Assembly (NCBI GenBank): GCA_016178505.1
Contig: JACOTG010000006.1
Coordinates: forward strand, 1-39,819
Length of the DNA: 39,819 bases
Source: Planctomycetota bacterium
GTDB lineage: Bacteria; Planctomycetota; JACOTG01
Reading direction: 5' to 3'
Positions 26,596 to 36,432 of the stretch are shown in pieces. How positions within the stretch are numbered: position 1 is the stretch's first letter; each line of letters begins with the position of its first letter. The notes beneath the pieces are model-generated. The model ran no database searches, had not been told where the DNA came from, and saw only the letters and a program-made list of their open reading frames with translations. The position numbers and the translations under genes were made by a program.

Positions 26596-29500
26596 ATGAA
26601 ACGCTCGACCGTCCTATTTCTCACAGTGGCTCTCGGTCCGGCCGCGACCGGGCTCGCGGCGAGTCCGGAGGTGAGCACGGTCCTGCCACGCGGGGCACAG
26701 CGCGGCACCGAGGTGGATCTCGTTCTCAACGGAGCACGCCTCGCCGATGCCCAGGAGATCCTTTTCTACTCGCCCGGCATCCGCGCCACGACGCTCGAGT
26801 CGGTGAGCCCGACCCAGGCGAAAGCTCACGTGCAGATCGACGCGGATGCGCGGATTGGCGAGCACTGCCTGAGGCTCCGCACGCAAAGTGGCATCTCGGA
26901 GCTGAGGACGATCTACGTCGGGCCGTATCCGCTCGTCGCAGAGAAAGAGCCCAACAACGATCTCGAGCACGCGCAGCCGATCGACCTCAACGTGACCGTG
27001 TTGGGCGTAGTGACGAATGAGGACATGGACTACTTCGTCGTGGATCTGAAGAAAGGACAGCGCCTCACGACCGAGGTCGTCGGGATGAGGCTCGGGTCCA
27101 CGCTCTTCGATCCTTCCGTCGCGATTCTCGATGCGAAGGGCGTCGTGCTCGCGAAGTCGGACGACACCGCACTCGGCGTGCAAGATCCGATCGCGTCGCT
27201 TCTCGCTCCCGCGGACGGCAAGGTCACGATACAACTTCGAGACTCGTCGTACGGCGGCACGGCGAACAGCTCGTACTTGCTGCACGTCGGCACGTTTCCG
27301 AGGCCGAGATGCGTGTATCCCTGCGGAGGCAAGGCGGGCGAGGATCTGGCGATCCAGTATCTCGGCGATGCCGCTGGCCCATTCGAAGGGAAGCTCGAGC
27401 TGCCGGACGTTCCCGCCGAATCGATCGATCTCTTTGCCGAGGCCGACGGCCTCGTTGCTCCGTCTCCGAACCGCTTCCGAGTGTCGGCGTTTCCAAACGT
27501 ACTCGAGGTGGAGCCCAACGACGATGTCGCGAGCGCGACTCCGAGCCCGATCGATCCGCCGCTCGCCTTCAACGGCATCATCGCGAAGACCGGCGACGTC
27601 GACTGCTTCCGTTTCAAGGCCACCAAGGGAAAGCCGCTCGACGTGCGCGTCGTCGCACGCGCCCTCCGCTCACCTCTGGACTCGTCGATCACGATCTATG
27701 ACTCGAAGGGCGCGACGCTCGCGGGCAACGACGACTCCGGCGGACCCGATAGCTACGTGCGATTCACGCCGGCGGCCGACGGGGAGTTCGTTCTCGGCGT
27801 CATGGATCGGCTTCGCGCCGGCGGCCCCGACTTTTCGTACCGGGTCGAGGTGACCGAGCCGTCGCCGTCGCTCGTGCTCACGATTCCTCAGGTGGCGATC
27901 AACTCTCAGGAGCGACAGGTGATCGCGGTGCCCCGAGGAAACCGATTCGCGACGCTCGTTCGCGCGACGCGCGCAGACTTTGCCGGCGAGGTCGCACTCT
28001 CGTCGGGCGACCTTCCACAGGGCGTCGCGCTGCAAGCGGACAACGTTGCCTCCAATCTCGACGTCGTGCCCGTCGTGTTCGAGGCGGCTGCCGACGCACC
28101 CATCTCAGGCAAGCTCTGCGAACTCACCGCCGCGTGCGCAGATCCCAAGGTGAGCGCGCGCGGCCATTACCGGCAGCCGGCGGAACTCGTGATCGGTCCC
28201 AACAACCAGCCGCTCTATTCGACGAGGGTCGACAAGCTCGCCGTTGCCGTGACGCAGGAGGCGCCGTTCAAAGTCCACCTCGTTCCTCCGAAGGTGCCGA
28301 TCGTCCAGGGAGGAACGATGCAGCTCCAGGTGACCGTGGAGCGATCGCCCGACTTCAAAGCGCCCGTCTCCGTGCGGTTGCTCTTCCGTCCACCGGGGGT
28401 CGGCGCGGCGTCCGCGGTGGACATCCCGGCCGAACAGACCGAGGTCGCATACCCGATCTCTGCCGCAGGCAACGCCGAGACTCGGAAGTGGAAGATTTGC
28501 GTCCTCGCAACCGCCGACGTGAACGGGCCTCTTTGGGTCGCGTCGGAGCTGTGCGATCTCGAGGTCGCCCCGCCGATGCTCGCGATGAAGATCGGGATGA
28601 CGGCGGCAGAGCAAGGGAAGACCGCTTCGATCGTTTGCACGATCGACCAGAAGCAGAAGTTCGAGGGACACGCGACCGCGAAGCTCCTCGGCCTCCCGGC
28701 AGGGGCCACCGCCTCGGACAAGGAAATCACCTCCGAGGACACGCAGGTGGTCTTCGACGTCTCCATCGGCCCGAAGACGCCGGCAGGCCAGCACAAGACG
28801 CTCTTCTCCCGGGTCACGGTGACGAAGGACGGCGAGCCGATCGTCCACGAAGTCGGCCGCGGCGGCGTCTTGCGCGTGGATCCACCGGCAACGCCGCCGA
28901 AGGACGCAGCGGCTACGTCCACGCCGCAACCCGTGTCGCCCGCTGCCTCATCAGCGAAGCCGATGTCGCGCCTCGAACAACTCCGCGCCGCGCAGCGCGC
29001 GGAAGAAGCGGCAAAGCATCCGCAGACCAAGTTGGAGGTGTTTCCGTCGGAGGTTCACCTCGAGTGCGCTCGGGACGAGCAATCCCTCGTCTGTCGCATC
29101 GTGCAGCCCGACGGCATCACGCGAGACGTCAGCTCCGAAGCGACGATCGCCACCTCCGATCCGCCCCTCGTCAAAGTCGAGGGCCACGTGCTGCGTCCCG
29201 TCGCCGATGGCGACTGCAAGGTTCGCGTGAGTTTCGAGGATCACTCGATCGAGGTTCCCGTGCGCGTGAAGAACGCGGCCCAGGATCGTCCGATCAGCTT
29301 CAAGCTCGACGTGATGCCCGTGTTCGCGAAGGGAGGCTGCAACAGCGGCGGATGCCATGGATCTGCGCGGGGCCAGGACGGCTTCCACCTCTCGCTATTC
29401 GGCTACGACCCGGACGGGGACTACCAGCGGCTCACGCGAGAAATGCCGGCGCGTCGAGTCGACCTAGCGGAGCCGAAGGAAAGCCTGATCATCGAGAAGG

Positions 29501-31380
29501 CTCTCGGCCGCGTGCCCCACACCGGCGGCGAGCGATTCAAGGAAGAGAGTCCGCTCTGCCGGACGCTCCTCACGTGGCTGGACGCGGGAACGCCGCCGGA
29601 TCCTCCGGCCGTCGCGCGCGTCGATGCGCTCGAGGTGTTTCCCAAGAGCCTCCTCCTCGAGGGCGAAGGCTCGGGACAGCAGCTCGTCGTTCGGGCCCAT
29701 TACTCGGACGGCACCGATCGTGACGTCACGAAGCTCGCGCTCTATCTCAGCAACAACGACGCGACCGCAAAGGTTTCCGACAGCGGCCTCGTCTCCGCTG
29801 GAAGCCGCGGCGAAGCGTTCGTGATGGCGCGGTTCGCGACGTTCACGGTCGGCGCGCAGGTCCTAGTGATCCCGAAAGGACTCGACTACCGGTTCCCGCC
29901 GGAGATCCAGGCGAAGAACGAGATCGATTCGCTCGTCTTCAAGAAGCTCGAGAAAGTGCGCGTCGTCCCGTCGCCTGAGTGCAACGACGAGACGTTCTTG
30001 CGCCGGGCGTTCATCGACATCGTGGGCTTGCTCCCGACTCGCGAGGACCACGATCGGTTCGTCTCCAGCGGCGATCCGAAGAAGCGCGAAGCGCTCGTCG
30101 ACGAGCTTCTCGGTCGGAAGGAGTTCGTCGATCTCTGGGTCATGCGCTTCGCGGAGATGCTCAAGATTCGATCGAGCAACGATGTGAGCTACAAGTCCGC
30201 GCTCCTCTACTTCGAGTGGCTCGCCGACAAGCTCGGCCACGACGTGCCGATCGACCGCATCGTGCAGGACCTCCTCACGGCGACCGGCGGCACGTACCAT
30301 AACCCGGCCGCGAACTACTTCGAGGAAGAGCGCGACTCACTCAAGCTCGCCGAAAACACCGCGCAAGCGTTCATGGGAATCCGCATTCAGTGCGCGCAGT
30401 GTCACAACCATCCGTTCGATCGCTGGACGATGGACGACTACTACGGCTTCGCTGCGTTTTTCGCGCAGGTGGGCAGGAAGCCGGGCGAGGATCCGCGCGA
30501 GGCGATCATCTTCGACGCGGCGTCGGGTGATGCTCACAACCCGGTCGACGGGAAAGTGAGAATGCCGAAGTTCCTCGGAGGGGCCGAGCCCGACGTCGCC
30601 GGACGAGATCGCCGCGAGGTACTCGCCAAGTGGATTGCCTCTCCGGACGATCCGTACTTCGCGAAGAACCTCGCAAACGTGGTGTGGGCGCACTTCTTCG
30701 GCAAGGGCATCGTCGATCCCATGGACGACGTGCGCGTGAGCAACCCACCCGCGAACCCGGAACTCCTCGACGCGCTGGGGAAGCTGTTCCAGGACGACCA
30801 CTACGACTTCAAGAAGCTCGTCCGCGCGATCTGCACGTCGCGGACGTATCAAACGGCGAGCGAGACCAACTCGACGAACGAGAGCGACGATCGCAACTTC
30901 TCGCATGCGGCCGTGCGGAGGATGCGCGCCGAGGTGTTGCTCGATTGTCTGAGCGAGGTCACCGAGACGCCGGACAAGTTCAAGGGCCTACCCATCGGCT
31001 CGCGGGCGGTCGAGATCGCGGACGGCGAGACCTCCAACTATTTCCTCACCACGTTTGGACGCGCGAAGCGTGATTCGGTCTGTTCGTGTGAGGTGAAGAT
31101 GGAGCCGAACCTTTCGCAGGCGCTCCACCTGTTGAATGGCGAAACGGTGCAGAGAAAGATCGCGTCGAGCCCCGTAATTGCCCGGATGCTCGCAGATAAG
31201 AAAACGGCGGGCGAGATCGTGGACGAACTCTACGTTCGCTGCTTGTCGCGAAAACCGCTTCCGGACGAAAAGGCGGCACTCGATGCGAAGCTTCCGCAGG
31301 ACGACAAGGGGCTTCGCCAGGCGCTCGACGACGTCTTCTGGGCGCTCTTGAATTCGCAGGAGTTCCTCTTCAACCATTGA
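26596..31380 (+). CDS. Large secreted DUF1549/DUF1553 (PSD1-type) protein with pre-peptidase and Ig-like domains
   Basis: The 1594-residue product has a signal peptide (1-22). Two PPC-like domains follow at about 116-235 (EKEPNNDLEHAQPIDLN) and 304-420 (EVEPNDDVASATPSPID), then several Ig-like regions. A c-type-cytochrome-like segment at about 902-925 carries a CX4CH motif (GGCNSGGCHG). A Big_2-like Ig domain lies at about 1009-1094, DUF1549 at about 1109-1310 with CX2CH in QCAQCHNHPFDRWTMDDYYG, and DUF1553 at about 1332-1582 (NLANVVWAHFFGKGIVDPMD, CTSRTYQTAS). This architecture is characteristic of planctomycetes, where the proteins are periplasmic and possibly redox-active in polymer breakdown (inference). 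ATG 26596 was chosen because it begins the signal peptide. Confidence 0.92.
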   Translation: MKRSTVLFLTVALGPAATGLAASPEVSTVLPRGAQRGTEVDLVLNGARLADAQEILFYSPGIRATTLESVSPTQAKAHVQIDADARIGEHCLRLRTQSGISELRTIYVGPYPLVAEKEPNNDLEHAQPIDLNVTVLGVVTNEDMDYFVVDLKKGQRLTTEVVGMRLGSTLFDPSVAILDAKGVVLAKSDDTALGVQDPIASLLAPADGKVTIQLRDSSYGGTANSSYLLHVGTFPRPRCVYPCGGKAGEDLAIQYLGDAAGPFEGKLELPDVPAESIDLFAEADGLVAPSPNRFRVSAFPNVLEVEPNDDVASATPSPIDPPLAFNGIIAKTGDVDCFRFKATKGKPLDVRVVARALRSPLDSSITIYDSKGATLAGNDDSGGPDSYVRFTPAADGEFVLGVMDRLRAGGPDFSYRVEVTEPSPSLVLTIPQVAINSQERQVIAVPRGNRFATLVRATRADFAGEVALSSGDLPQGVALQADNVASNLDVVPVVFEAAADAPISGKLCELTAACADPKVSARGHYRQPAELVIGPNNQPLYSTRVDKLAVAVTQEAPFKVHLVPPKVPIVQGGTMQLQVTVERSPDFKAPVSVRLLFRPPGVGAASAVDIPAEQTEVAYPISAAGNAETRKWKICVLATADVNGPLWVASELCDLEVAPPMLAMKIGMTAAEQGKTASIVCTIDQKQKFEGHATAKLLGLPAGATASDKEITSEDTQVVFDVSIGPKTPAGQHKTLFSRVTVTKDGEPIVHEVGRGGVLRVDPPATPPKDAAATSTPQPVSPAASSAKPMSRLEQLRAAQRAEEAAKHPQTKLEVFPSEVHLECARDEQSLVCRIVQPDGITRDVSSEATIATSDPPLVKVEGHVLRPVADGDCKVRVSFEDHSIEVPVRVKNAAQDRPISFKLDVMPVFAKGGCNSGGCHGSARGQDGFHLSLFGYDPDGDYQRLTREMPARRVDLAEPKESLIIEKALGRVPHTGGERFKEESPLCRTLLTWLDAGTPPDPPAVARVDALEVFPKSLLLEGEGSGQQLVVRAHYSDGTDRDVTKLALYLSNNDATAKVSDSGLVSAGSRGEAFVMARFATFTVGAQVLVIPKGLDYRFPPEIQAKNEIDSLVFKKLEKVRVVPSPECNDETFLRRAFIDIVGLLPTREDHDRFVSSGDPKKREALVDELLGRKEFVDLWVMRFAEMLKIRSSNDVSYKSALLYFEWLADKLGHDVPIDRIVQDLLTATGGTYHNPAANYFEEERDSLKLAENTAQAFMGIRIQCAQCHNHPFDRWTMDDYYGFAAFFAQVGRKPGEDPREAIIFDAASGDAHNPVDGKVRMPKFLGGAEPDVAGRDRREVLAKWIASPDDPYFAKNLANVVWAHFFGKGIVDPMDDVRVSNPPANPELLDALGKLFQDDHYDFKKLVRAICTSRTYQTASETNSTNESDDRNFSHAAVRRMRAEVLLDCLSEVTETPDKFKGLPIGSRAVEIADGETSNYFLTTFGRAKRDSVCSCEVKMEPNLSQALHLLNGETVQRKIASSPVIARMLADKKTAGEIVDELYVRCLSRKPLPDEKAALDAKLPQDDKGLRQALDDVFWALLNSQEFLFNH

Positions 31381-31406
31381 TCCATTGATTCATTGATCCA
31401 TTGATC
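31375..31406. repeat. Four 8-base tandem repeats over the PSD1 stop codon
   Basis: CATTGATC, CATTGATT, CATTGATC, CATTGATC run head to tail. The first copy supplies the His codon and TGA stop of the PSD1 gene, and the array ends 9 bases before the ATG of the WD40-cytochrome gene. Because 8 is not a multiple of 3, a change in copy number would not alter the PSD1 end but would change the distance to the next start. Confidence 0.85.
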
Positions 31407-31415
31407 GCAAGCAAC

Positions 31416-33707
31416 ATGAATCGATCGTTCCACGATGTCGCGCTCGTCTTCGCACTCGGGACTCCGATAGCGCCGATCGCTTGGGCCGAGGAGCCGGTCA
31501 CGTATCAGGAGCACATCCAGCCTCTGTTTCGAAACGAGTGCGTTTTCTGCCACGATGCGGACAAGATGACCGCAGGTCTGGACCTGAGCACCTACCAGGC
31601 CGTGATGGCCGGGAACGGTGGCGGCCCCGTCATCTCTCCCGGAAGCCCCGACGAGAGCCGCCTCTACCGCGTGGTCATGCATCTCGAGGAGCCGTTCATG
31701 CCCAAGTCGCGGAAGGAAAGGCTTCCCGACAAAGACCTCGACCTGATCCGGCGTTGGATCCAGGGCGGCGCTCTCGAGCGTGCGGGCGCGAAGCCCGCTG
31801 CGCCGTCGCGGCCCAAGGTCGACCTCGCGCTCGCACCGACGACGCCCGGAAAACCTTCGGGCGCGGCGGCGATGCCGAAGGATCTCCTGATCGAACCGGT
31901 CGTTCACAGCCGTCGGGCTCGCGCACTCCTCTCGCTGGCGGTGGATCCGCAGGCGCCGATCGTGGCCCTCGGGGGCGAGCACCAAGTGCTCCTCTACCAC
32001 ACCGAGAGCCTCGACCTCCTCGGCATCCTTGCCTTTCCCGAGGGTGAGCCGTACGCGCTCGAGTTCAGCCGCAGCGGGTCGCTCCTCGCCGTCGGCGGAG
32101 GCCGATCGGCGAAGTCCGGACACGTCGTTCTCTTCGACGTCGCGAGCGGAGCGCGCGTTGCCGAGATCGGCGACGAGCACGACGCCGTCCTCGCGGCGAG
32201 CCTGAGCCCCGATCAGTGCCAGGTCGCGGTCGGCGGTCCCTCGAGGACGCTCGAGGTCTTCTCGACCGCGGACGGTGAGCGCGTGCGCGCGATCAAGAAG
32301 CACACGGACTGGATCACGGCCGTCGCATACAGTCCGGACGGAGTGCTGCTCGCGAGCGGAGATCGCGCGGGAGGTCTCGTCGTCTGGGAGGCGAAGTCCG
32401 GGCTCGAGTTCTACGTGCTCACGGGGCACAAGGGTGCGGTGACGAGCCTTTCGTTTCGGGAGGACTCCAACGTGCTCGCGTCCTCGAGCGAGGACGGCAC
32501 GGTGAAACTCTGGGACCTGCAGAGCGGCAAGGAGGCCAAGAGCTGGCCGGCTCATCCGGGCGGCGTCCTCTCGGTATCGTTCGGTCGCGACGGCAAGCTC
32601 GTCACGTGCGGACGCGATCGCCTCGTTCGAACGTGGAAGGGCGATGGCACGAAGCTATTGGACTTCGAGCCGCTCGGCGACATCGTGCTTCACGCGGCAT
32701 TCGATGGCGCCGCCGGCCGCGTCATCGCAGGCGACTGGTCGGGAGCCGTGCGCGTGTTCGGTGCTGTCGACGGCAAGCGAGCCGGCGAACTCGATGTGAA
32801 TCCGCCCACGATTGCCGAGCGGATGGATCGCGTCCGAAACGAGCTGGCTCTTCTCGAGCCCACGAGGGAGAAGGCGGCGGCCGATCTCGCGCGGGCCGAA
32901 GAAGAGTCGAAGACCTCGGGCGCGACGGCCGACTCGGCCCCCCCGACTACAGAAAAGGCTGCCAGCGATGCGAAGCTCCAGCTCGACCAGGCCACGAGCC
33001 GAATCGAGGCGTTGAGGCTCGAGATGATGAAGCTCGAAGCCGCTCGGCGAAACGTCGAGGTTCAGGCCGCCAGGGACGAACTCAGTGCGTGCGAGGCTGA
33101 GGCGCAAAAGCTCGCGAGAGTCGTCGATGCGGCGAAGGAGGCTGCCCGAAAAGCGGCGGCCGATCTCGCGGCACTCGAAGCGGCGGTCGCGAGCGCACCG
33201 GCCCGGATCGAACAGAAGCAAGCGCTCGTCGCGAAAGCGACGGAAGATCTCGCCGCGGCCCGGCGAGTCGAAGAAGCGGCGAACGCCGCCGTGAGCGAGA
33301 AGGAAGCGCTCGTGGTGCAGGGGACCGACCTTGCCCAGAAGCTCGCCGAGATCGCAGCGAAGGCGCCCGACGAAAAGTCCCTAGCCGAGGCCGCGGCGCG
33401 GGCGAAGTCCACACTCGATGCGCTCGCTACCGGCGTCACAGCGGCGAAGCAACTCGTCGTTCAGCGCGAAGCGGAAGTGAGAAGCGCGGGCGAGCGAGTC
33501 GCTGCTGCGCAAGCCGAAGAGGCGAACGAAAGAAATGATCTCGAGGCGGCTCCCGCGAAGATCGAGGTGCTCGAGCGAGCCGTCGCCACGGCCGAAGCCG
33601 AAGTATCAGCGCGCGAGGCAGCGTGCGTCGCCGCTTCGAATGCAATCGCGGCCGCGCGCGCACGTTTGGACGCGAAGCTCGGGAGCTACGCGGATCCGAA
33701 GAGATGA
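31416..33707 (+). CDS. Secreted cytochrome c / WD40 protein with long coiled-coil tail
   Basis: The 763-residue product has a signal peptide (DVALVFALGTPIAPIAWAEE). A planctomycete-type c cytochrome domain follows (YQEHIQPLFRNECVFCHDAD with heme motif CVFCH, later EPFMPKSRKERLPDKDLDLI). Residues about 165-460 form a WD40 propeller (VAYSPDGVLLASGD, SLSFREDSNVLASSSEDGTV, KLWDLQSGKE). The last 300 residues are almost entirely Ala/Glu/Lys/Arg heptads (about 475-755), a very long coiled coil. It is the last gene of the DUF1501-PSD1 operon, 35 bases after the PSD1 stop. ATG 31416 begins the signal peptide; TTG 31401 lies within the tandem repeat. It may tether or oligomerise an electron-transfer complex (inference). 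Confidence 0.88.
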   Translation: MNRSFHDVALVFALGTPIAPIAWAEEPVTYQEHIQPLFRNECVFCHDADKMTAGLDLSTYQAVMAGNGGGPVISPGSPDESRLYRVVMHLEEPFMPKSRKERLPDKDLDLIRRWIQGGALERAGAKPAAPSRPKVDLALAPTTPGKPSGAAAMPKDLLIEPVVHSRRARALLSLAVDPQAPIVALGGEHQVLLYHTESLDLLGILAFPEGEPYALEFSRSGSLLAVGGGRSAKSGHVVLFDVASGARVAEIGDEHDAVLAASLSPDQCQVAVGGPSRTLEVFSTADGERVRAIKKHTDWITAVAYSPDGVLLASGDRAGGLVVWEAKSGLEFYVLTGHKGAVTSLSFREDSNVLASSSEDGTVKLWDLQSGKEAKSWPAHPGGVLSVSFGRDGKLVTCGRDRLVRTWKGDGTKLLDFEPLGDIVLHAAFDGAAGRVIAGDWSGAVRVFGAVDGKRAGELDVNPPTIAERMDRVRNELALLEPTREKAAADLARAEEESKTSGATADSAPPTTEKAASDAKLQLDQATSRIEALRLEMMKLEAARRNVEVQAARDELSACEAEAQKLARVVDAAKEAARKAAADLAALEAAVASAPARIEQKQALVAKATEDLAAARRVEEAANAAVSEKEALVVQGTDLAQKLAEIAAKAPDEKSLAEAAARAKSTLDALATGVTAAKQLVVQREAEVRSAGERVAAAQAEEANERNDLEAAPAKIEVLERAVATAEAEVSAREAACVAASNAIAAARARLDAKLGSYADPKR

Positions 33708-33856
33708 TCGAGATGCGAGCGCTTCCGAACCCATCGTCGGGGGTCGCTGTTCGAGGCTGCGCAACACGGTCGAGAGATTGCAGAGTCGAGTTGCCGAGTG
33801 ATTGAGGGGCTCCACTTCGTGGGTGGGACGATGGCGCCCGGATGCGCCGAGACTTG

Positions 33857-34816
33857 CTACCGCGACCCTGTGGCTGCCGCGCTCTCGCTCTTCGAGCCCT
33901 CGTTCTTCCACCAGAGCGCCCACGCGTCGGGGTGCGGGCCGAGGTTCTTGCCGGTGAGTTTCGAGAGCGAGCGGGTGGCGGCGTTCACCTCCGCGACGGT
34001 GATTTCTTCGGTGACGCCGATGACCTTCACGTCGAGGAGTGCGCCTTGGAACAAGACGCCGACGTCGGGGTCGGCGGCGAAGGCGTTCTGCGCGACCTGA
34101 ACGTCGAAGTCGCGGACGTAGGAGATCTCGCTTCCGCTCATGATGAACGAGTGCGGGTTGCCGGAATCGGCGGCCCCGCCCTTCGGCAACTGGATCGCTT
34201 GCACGAGGTACTTCACGGCGCGCGTGTCGCCGATTTCGCCGAGCGCTTCGGCGGCGCGAATGCGGATGCGTCCGTCCTTCAACCGCAGCGACCTCACGAA
34301 CGGAACCGCGAGCTTCGGGTGCCCGATCCGGCGCGCCGCGGCGAACGCGGTGTCGCGAACGCCCTCGTCCGGATCGCGCAGCGAGAGATCGATCAGAGGG
34401 TCGAGCGCGTCGTAGCTTCCCAGCAGCCCGAGGCGGAACGCGGCGAATCGTCGCACTTCCGGCTTGTGATAGCGAAGCGCGTCGGCGAGCGGTCGAAACA
34501 GATCACCGTTCTCCATCTTTTCCAGGTCGGAGATCGCGTCCATTTCGCGCTTCGAGTCGCCGATCCGGTGGAGCAGGACGGTCGCGTGCTTCACCGCCGC
34601 GTCGTGATTCGCCGCGTCCGACGTCTTCTCGATGAAGAGTACCTCTTCGCGGCGGAATCGGCGCGGTCCGGTCGGCGTCGTCACGCTCACCACGTCGCCG
34701 GCTTCCTTGACGGTGCCGTGCACCGAGAAGTCGCCGACGATGTGGACGACGTCGGCGCGAGCAAAGGCGAGCGGGACGCAGAAGAGGGGCAGTACGAATG
34801 CGGGCGTGAGATTCAT
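33857..34816 (-). CDS. Exported HEAT-repeat protein
   Basis: The 319-residue product has a signal peptide (MNLTPAFVLPLFCVPLAFAR, cut near ARA-DVV), so ATG 34814-34816 is preferred over an in-frame ATG 60 bases upstream; AGAGGAAAAGG lies just before it. Residues 25-65 form a small beta region (GDFSVHGTVKEAGDVVSVTT) ending in a basic strand. Residues about 110-225 carry HEAT-type repeats (RPLADALRYHKPEVRRFAAF, LGLLGSYDALDPLIDLSLRD, PLVRIRAAEALGEIGDTRAV-like helices). HEAT solenoids bind proteins or, in phycobilin lyases, chromophores. The partner is unknown. It is convergent with the WD40-cytochrome gene and 97 bases downstream of the permease gene. Confidence 0.8.
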   Translation of the reverse strand: MNLTPAFVLPLFCVPLAFARADVVHIVGDFSVHGTVKEAGDVVSVTTPTGPRRFRREEVLFIEKTSDAANHDAAVKHATVLLHRIGDSKREMDAISDLEKMENGDLFRPLADALRYHKPEVRRFAAFRLGLLGSYDALDPLIDLSLRDPDEGVRDTAFAAARRIGHPKLAVPFVRSLRLKDGRIRIRAAEALGEIGDTRAVKYLVQAIQLPKGGAADSGNPHSFIMSGSEISYVRDFDVQVAQNAFAADPDVGVLFQGALLDVKVIGVTEEITVAEVNAATRSLSKLTGKNLGPHPDAWALWWKNEGSKSESAAATGSR

Positions 34817-34913
34817 GGCCTTTTCCTCTCTCGGTGACGCGTTGGCCAGGATAGGCGAGCGGCCTTGTACAGACAAGGGGATTGTGTGTCCGACGCGAAG
34901 TGTCCCGTTCGCG

Positions 34914-36305
34914 TCAGCGAGCTTCCGCGGTCGACCTCGTTCGACGGGAGAGGAATAGGATCAAGAGTCCAGTGCCGACGAAGAGCGCCACGCCGCCGAG
35001 GATCTTGAGGACGCCGCCGAGTCGGTCAGCCGGCGCAACGCTCGAATCGGGCACGACCGCGAGCACGCAAGCGCCGAGCGTCGTGAGAAACCCAGTCGCG
35101 GCGACGGGAATGGCGATCGCGGGTTTGGCGCCGAGCCGCGCCGACGCGAAGTCTCGCTCGCGCAGGATCAGTACGACGAACGCGACGAAGAGATAAAGGT
35201 AGGGGATGAAGTAAACGAGGATCGTGAGCGAGTTCAACTGGTCGTACCAATCGCCGAACTTCTCCACGAAGAACCCGGTCGCGATGAAGACAGTCGTGAT
35301 TCCCGTGATCCAAAGGATCGCACCGTACGGTGTGCCGTGGCGCGAGTGCATCGCGCCGAAGCTCTTCGGCAATGCGCGATCGACGCCGCCGACATAAGCG
35401 ACTCGCGAGCAACCCGCCAACCACGCGCCGACGCCCCCCGCGCCCGCGATCGCGAGGAGCAATGCCGCAGCCCATCCGAGCCAATCGTTTCCGAGCGTCT
35501 GCACTCCCTGTACGAGACCGGAAACCTTGTCGATCTTCGCCTGTGGAATCCCAACGAGGATGGCCGCCGTGCCGCCGACGTAGACGACCGTGATCAATCC
35601 GCCGGCGATCCACGTTGCCCGCGGGATCGTCCGGGCTGGATCGCGCGTCTCACCAGCGAGGGTTGGCGCCATTTCGAATCCTGCCATTGCAAAGCACAGA
35701 TTCGAGAAGAACACGAGGCTTGGTAGGGACGCGAGATCCGGCTTGATGGTTGACGCGTCGATGCGATTCGCCGATCCGTTTTTCGCGAACGCGACGGCGC
35801 CAAGGGCCATGAGCCCGAAGATCGGCAACCATGTCGCCCACGCTCCGACCGTGTGCAATCGCTTCTCCGGGCGGAGGCCGCGGATGCTGAGCCAGGCAAT
35901 CAACCAGAGGATCGCAAGCGACACTCCGCAGACGAACGGCCCGCTATCCTTGAGTCTGTCGGCGTGCGTCGGCCAGAGAAAAGCCAGGCCGCCCGCGACC
36001 GACGCAAGCAGTGTCGTGAAGTAGGTGACGTTGTTCGTCCAGTAGCACCACCCCGAAACGAATCCGTGCGACGGACCGAACGCGCGCTTGATCCACTGGT
36101 AGAGCCCGCCTTCCTCGGGATAGCGGCGCGTCAGCTCGAGCACGACGAATACTTGCGGCCCGAAGAAGAGGACCACGGCGAGCGCCCACAAGACGAGCGA
36201 CGACGGGCCTGCTGCCGCCGCCTTCGCCAGCCATCGCGGCCCGACGACGGCGACGACGTTGAGGACGACGAGATCCCACAGTCCGAGCTCGCGCTTCAGG
36301 CTCAT
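34914..36305 (-). CDS. APC superfamily amino acid permease
   Basis: The 463-residue product has about 12 membrane helices and typical APC features: ELGLWDLVVLNVVAVVGPRW in helix 1 (the unwound substrate-binding region), RRYPEEGGLYQWIKRAFGP before helix 3, FEMAPTLAGETRDPARTIPR in the helix 6-7 region, and GGVDRALPKSFGAMHSRHGT with PYGAILW. Family members import amino acids or polyamines by H+ or Na+ symport, or exchange them. Helix 1 has VVAVVGPRWL where many members show GxG, so the substrate cannot be assigned. The gene diverges from the Kelch gene across 127 bases. Confidence 0.9.
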   Translation of the reverse strand: MSLKRELGLWDLVVLNVVAVVGPRWLAKAAAAGPSSLVLWALAVVLFFGPQVFVVLELTRRYPEEGGLYQWIKRAFGPSHGFVSGWCYWTNNVTYFTTLLASVAGGLAFLWPTHADRLKDSGPFVCGVSLAILWLIAWLSIRGLRPEKRLHTVGAWATWLPIFGLMALGAVAFAKNGSANRIDASTIKPDLASLPSLVFFSNLCFAMAGFEMAPTLAGETRDPARTIPRATWIAGGLITVVYVGGTAAILVGIPQAKIDKVSGLVQGVQTLGNDWLGWAAALLLAIAGAGGVGAWLAGCSRVAYVGGVDRALPKSFGAMHSRHGTPYGAILWITGITTVFIATGFFVEKFGDWYDQLNSLTILVYFIPYLYLFVAFVVLILRERDFASARLGAKPAIAIPVAATGFLTTLGACVLAVVPDSSVAPADRLGGVLKILGGVALFVGTGLLILFLSRRTRSTAEAR

Positions 36306-36432
36306 GCGCTTTCCGCCGCTCCAGTGCGAAGCGCGGCAGCATAGGGAGGCGCGACGCCGCGCACAAGGCTCGGGCTTTGCTCCCCGTCCACCGTCCGGGC
36401 GGTGATCCGGCTAGAAAAGGAGACGGCACATC

